Below are positions 63,936 through 64,000 of a DNA stretch of 64,000 nt, piece after piece. The translations under genes were made by a program, and so were the position numbers. Source of the DNA: Odontocerum albicorne. Its lineage: Eukaryota > Arthropoda > Insecta > Trichoptera > Odontoceridae. The notes under the pieces were generated by a model. The model had not been told where the DNA came from, made no database searches, and was given only the letters and a program-made list of their open reading frames with translations. How positions within the stretch are numbered: the stretch's first letter is position 1; each line of letters begins with the position of its first letter. The stretch covers positions 19,825,115-19,889,114 of the forward strand of contig OX463865.1 in assembly GCA_949825065.1 (NCBI GenBank), given 5' to 3'.

Positions 63936-64000
63936 AAGGGTGTGGGCTGAAAAACATCTGATGTCCTCGCGGCCGGACTCACCCTATATTGGTAGGGTGT
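63936..64000 (+). mobile_element. Retroposon family Z, cut by window edge
   Basis: 'GGGTGTGGGCTGAAAAACAT', 'gatgtcctcgcggccgg', 'caccctatattggtagggtgt', as at 5185-5245. Confidence 0.75.

Overview
This is a eukaryotic, almost certainly insect, genomic window. It is AT-rich and intron-containing, full of mariner, hAT, TTAA-target and Penelope-like elements and many kinds of non-LTR retrotransposon. The exact order of insect cannot be told from the sequence. Almost all ORFs of 60-150 codons are transposon remains or chance frames.

The one host gene I can support is on the + strand. It encodes an LL5/PHLDB (pleckstrin homology-like domain family B) orthologue. Seven coding exons can be read: 32356-32429, 36135-36217, 41428-41601, 42931-44027, 54556-54661, 59649-59766 and 61502-63197. 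All junctions have AG acceptors and GT donors. The intron phases (2,1,1,0,1,2,0) agree throughout, giving 1116 codons with no stop. The FHA domain (about residues 30-135) is split over exons 2-4; exons 5 and 7 carry coiled coil. The gene runs off the right edge, so the C-terminal PH domain expected in the family is not in view. A possible last exon of another gene lies at 31705-31850.

Layout. 1-31700 is a transposon graveyard: mariner-like elements, Jockey/CR1-like and RTE-like LINE fragments, Penelope-like copies with inverted terminal repeats, solo LTRs, MITEs, tRNA-derived SINEs and three tandem arrays. 32356-64000 is the PHLDB locus. Intron 1 carries a TTAA element, a T44/A24 hairpin and a mariner. 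Intron 2 is nearly filled by a 4.8-kb tandem array (115/129-bp units). Intron 3 holds a hAT element. Intron 4 (10.5 kb) holds a nested LINE/mariner/Penelope stack and a second hAT. Intron 5 holds TTAA elements nested with a TA-type MITE.

The most informative observations are the nested insertions with target-site duplications, one with its empty site elsewhere in the window. Others are a tRNA-SINE that shares its 3' tail with a LINE, a hammerhead-like fold in the Penelope terminal repeats, mariner derivatives whose 3' end is an inverted copy of their 5' end, and a small tandem array born from reverse-transcriptase coding DNA. No CRISPR, rRNA gene, true tRNA gene or prokaryotic feature was seen.
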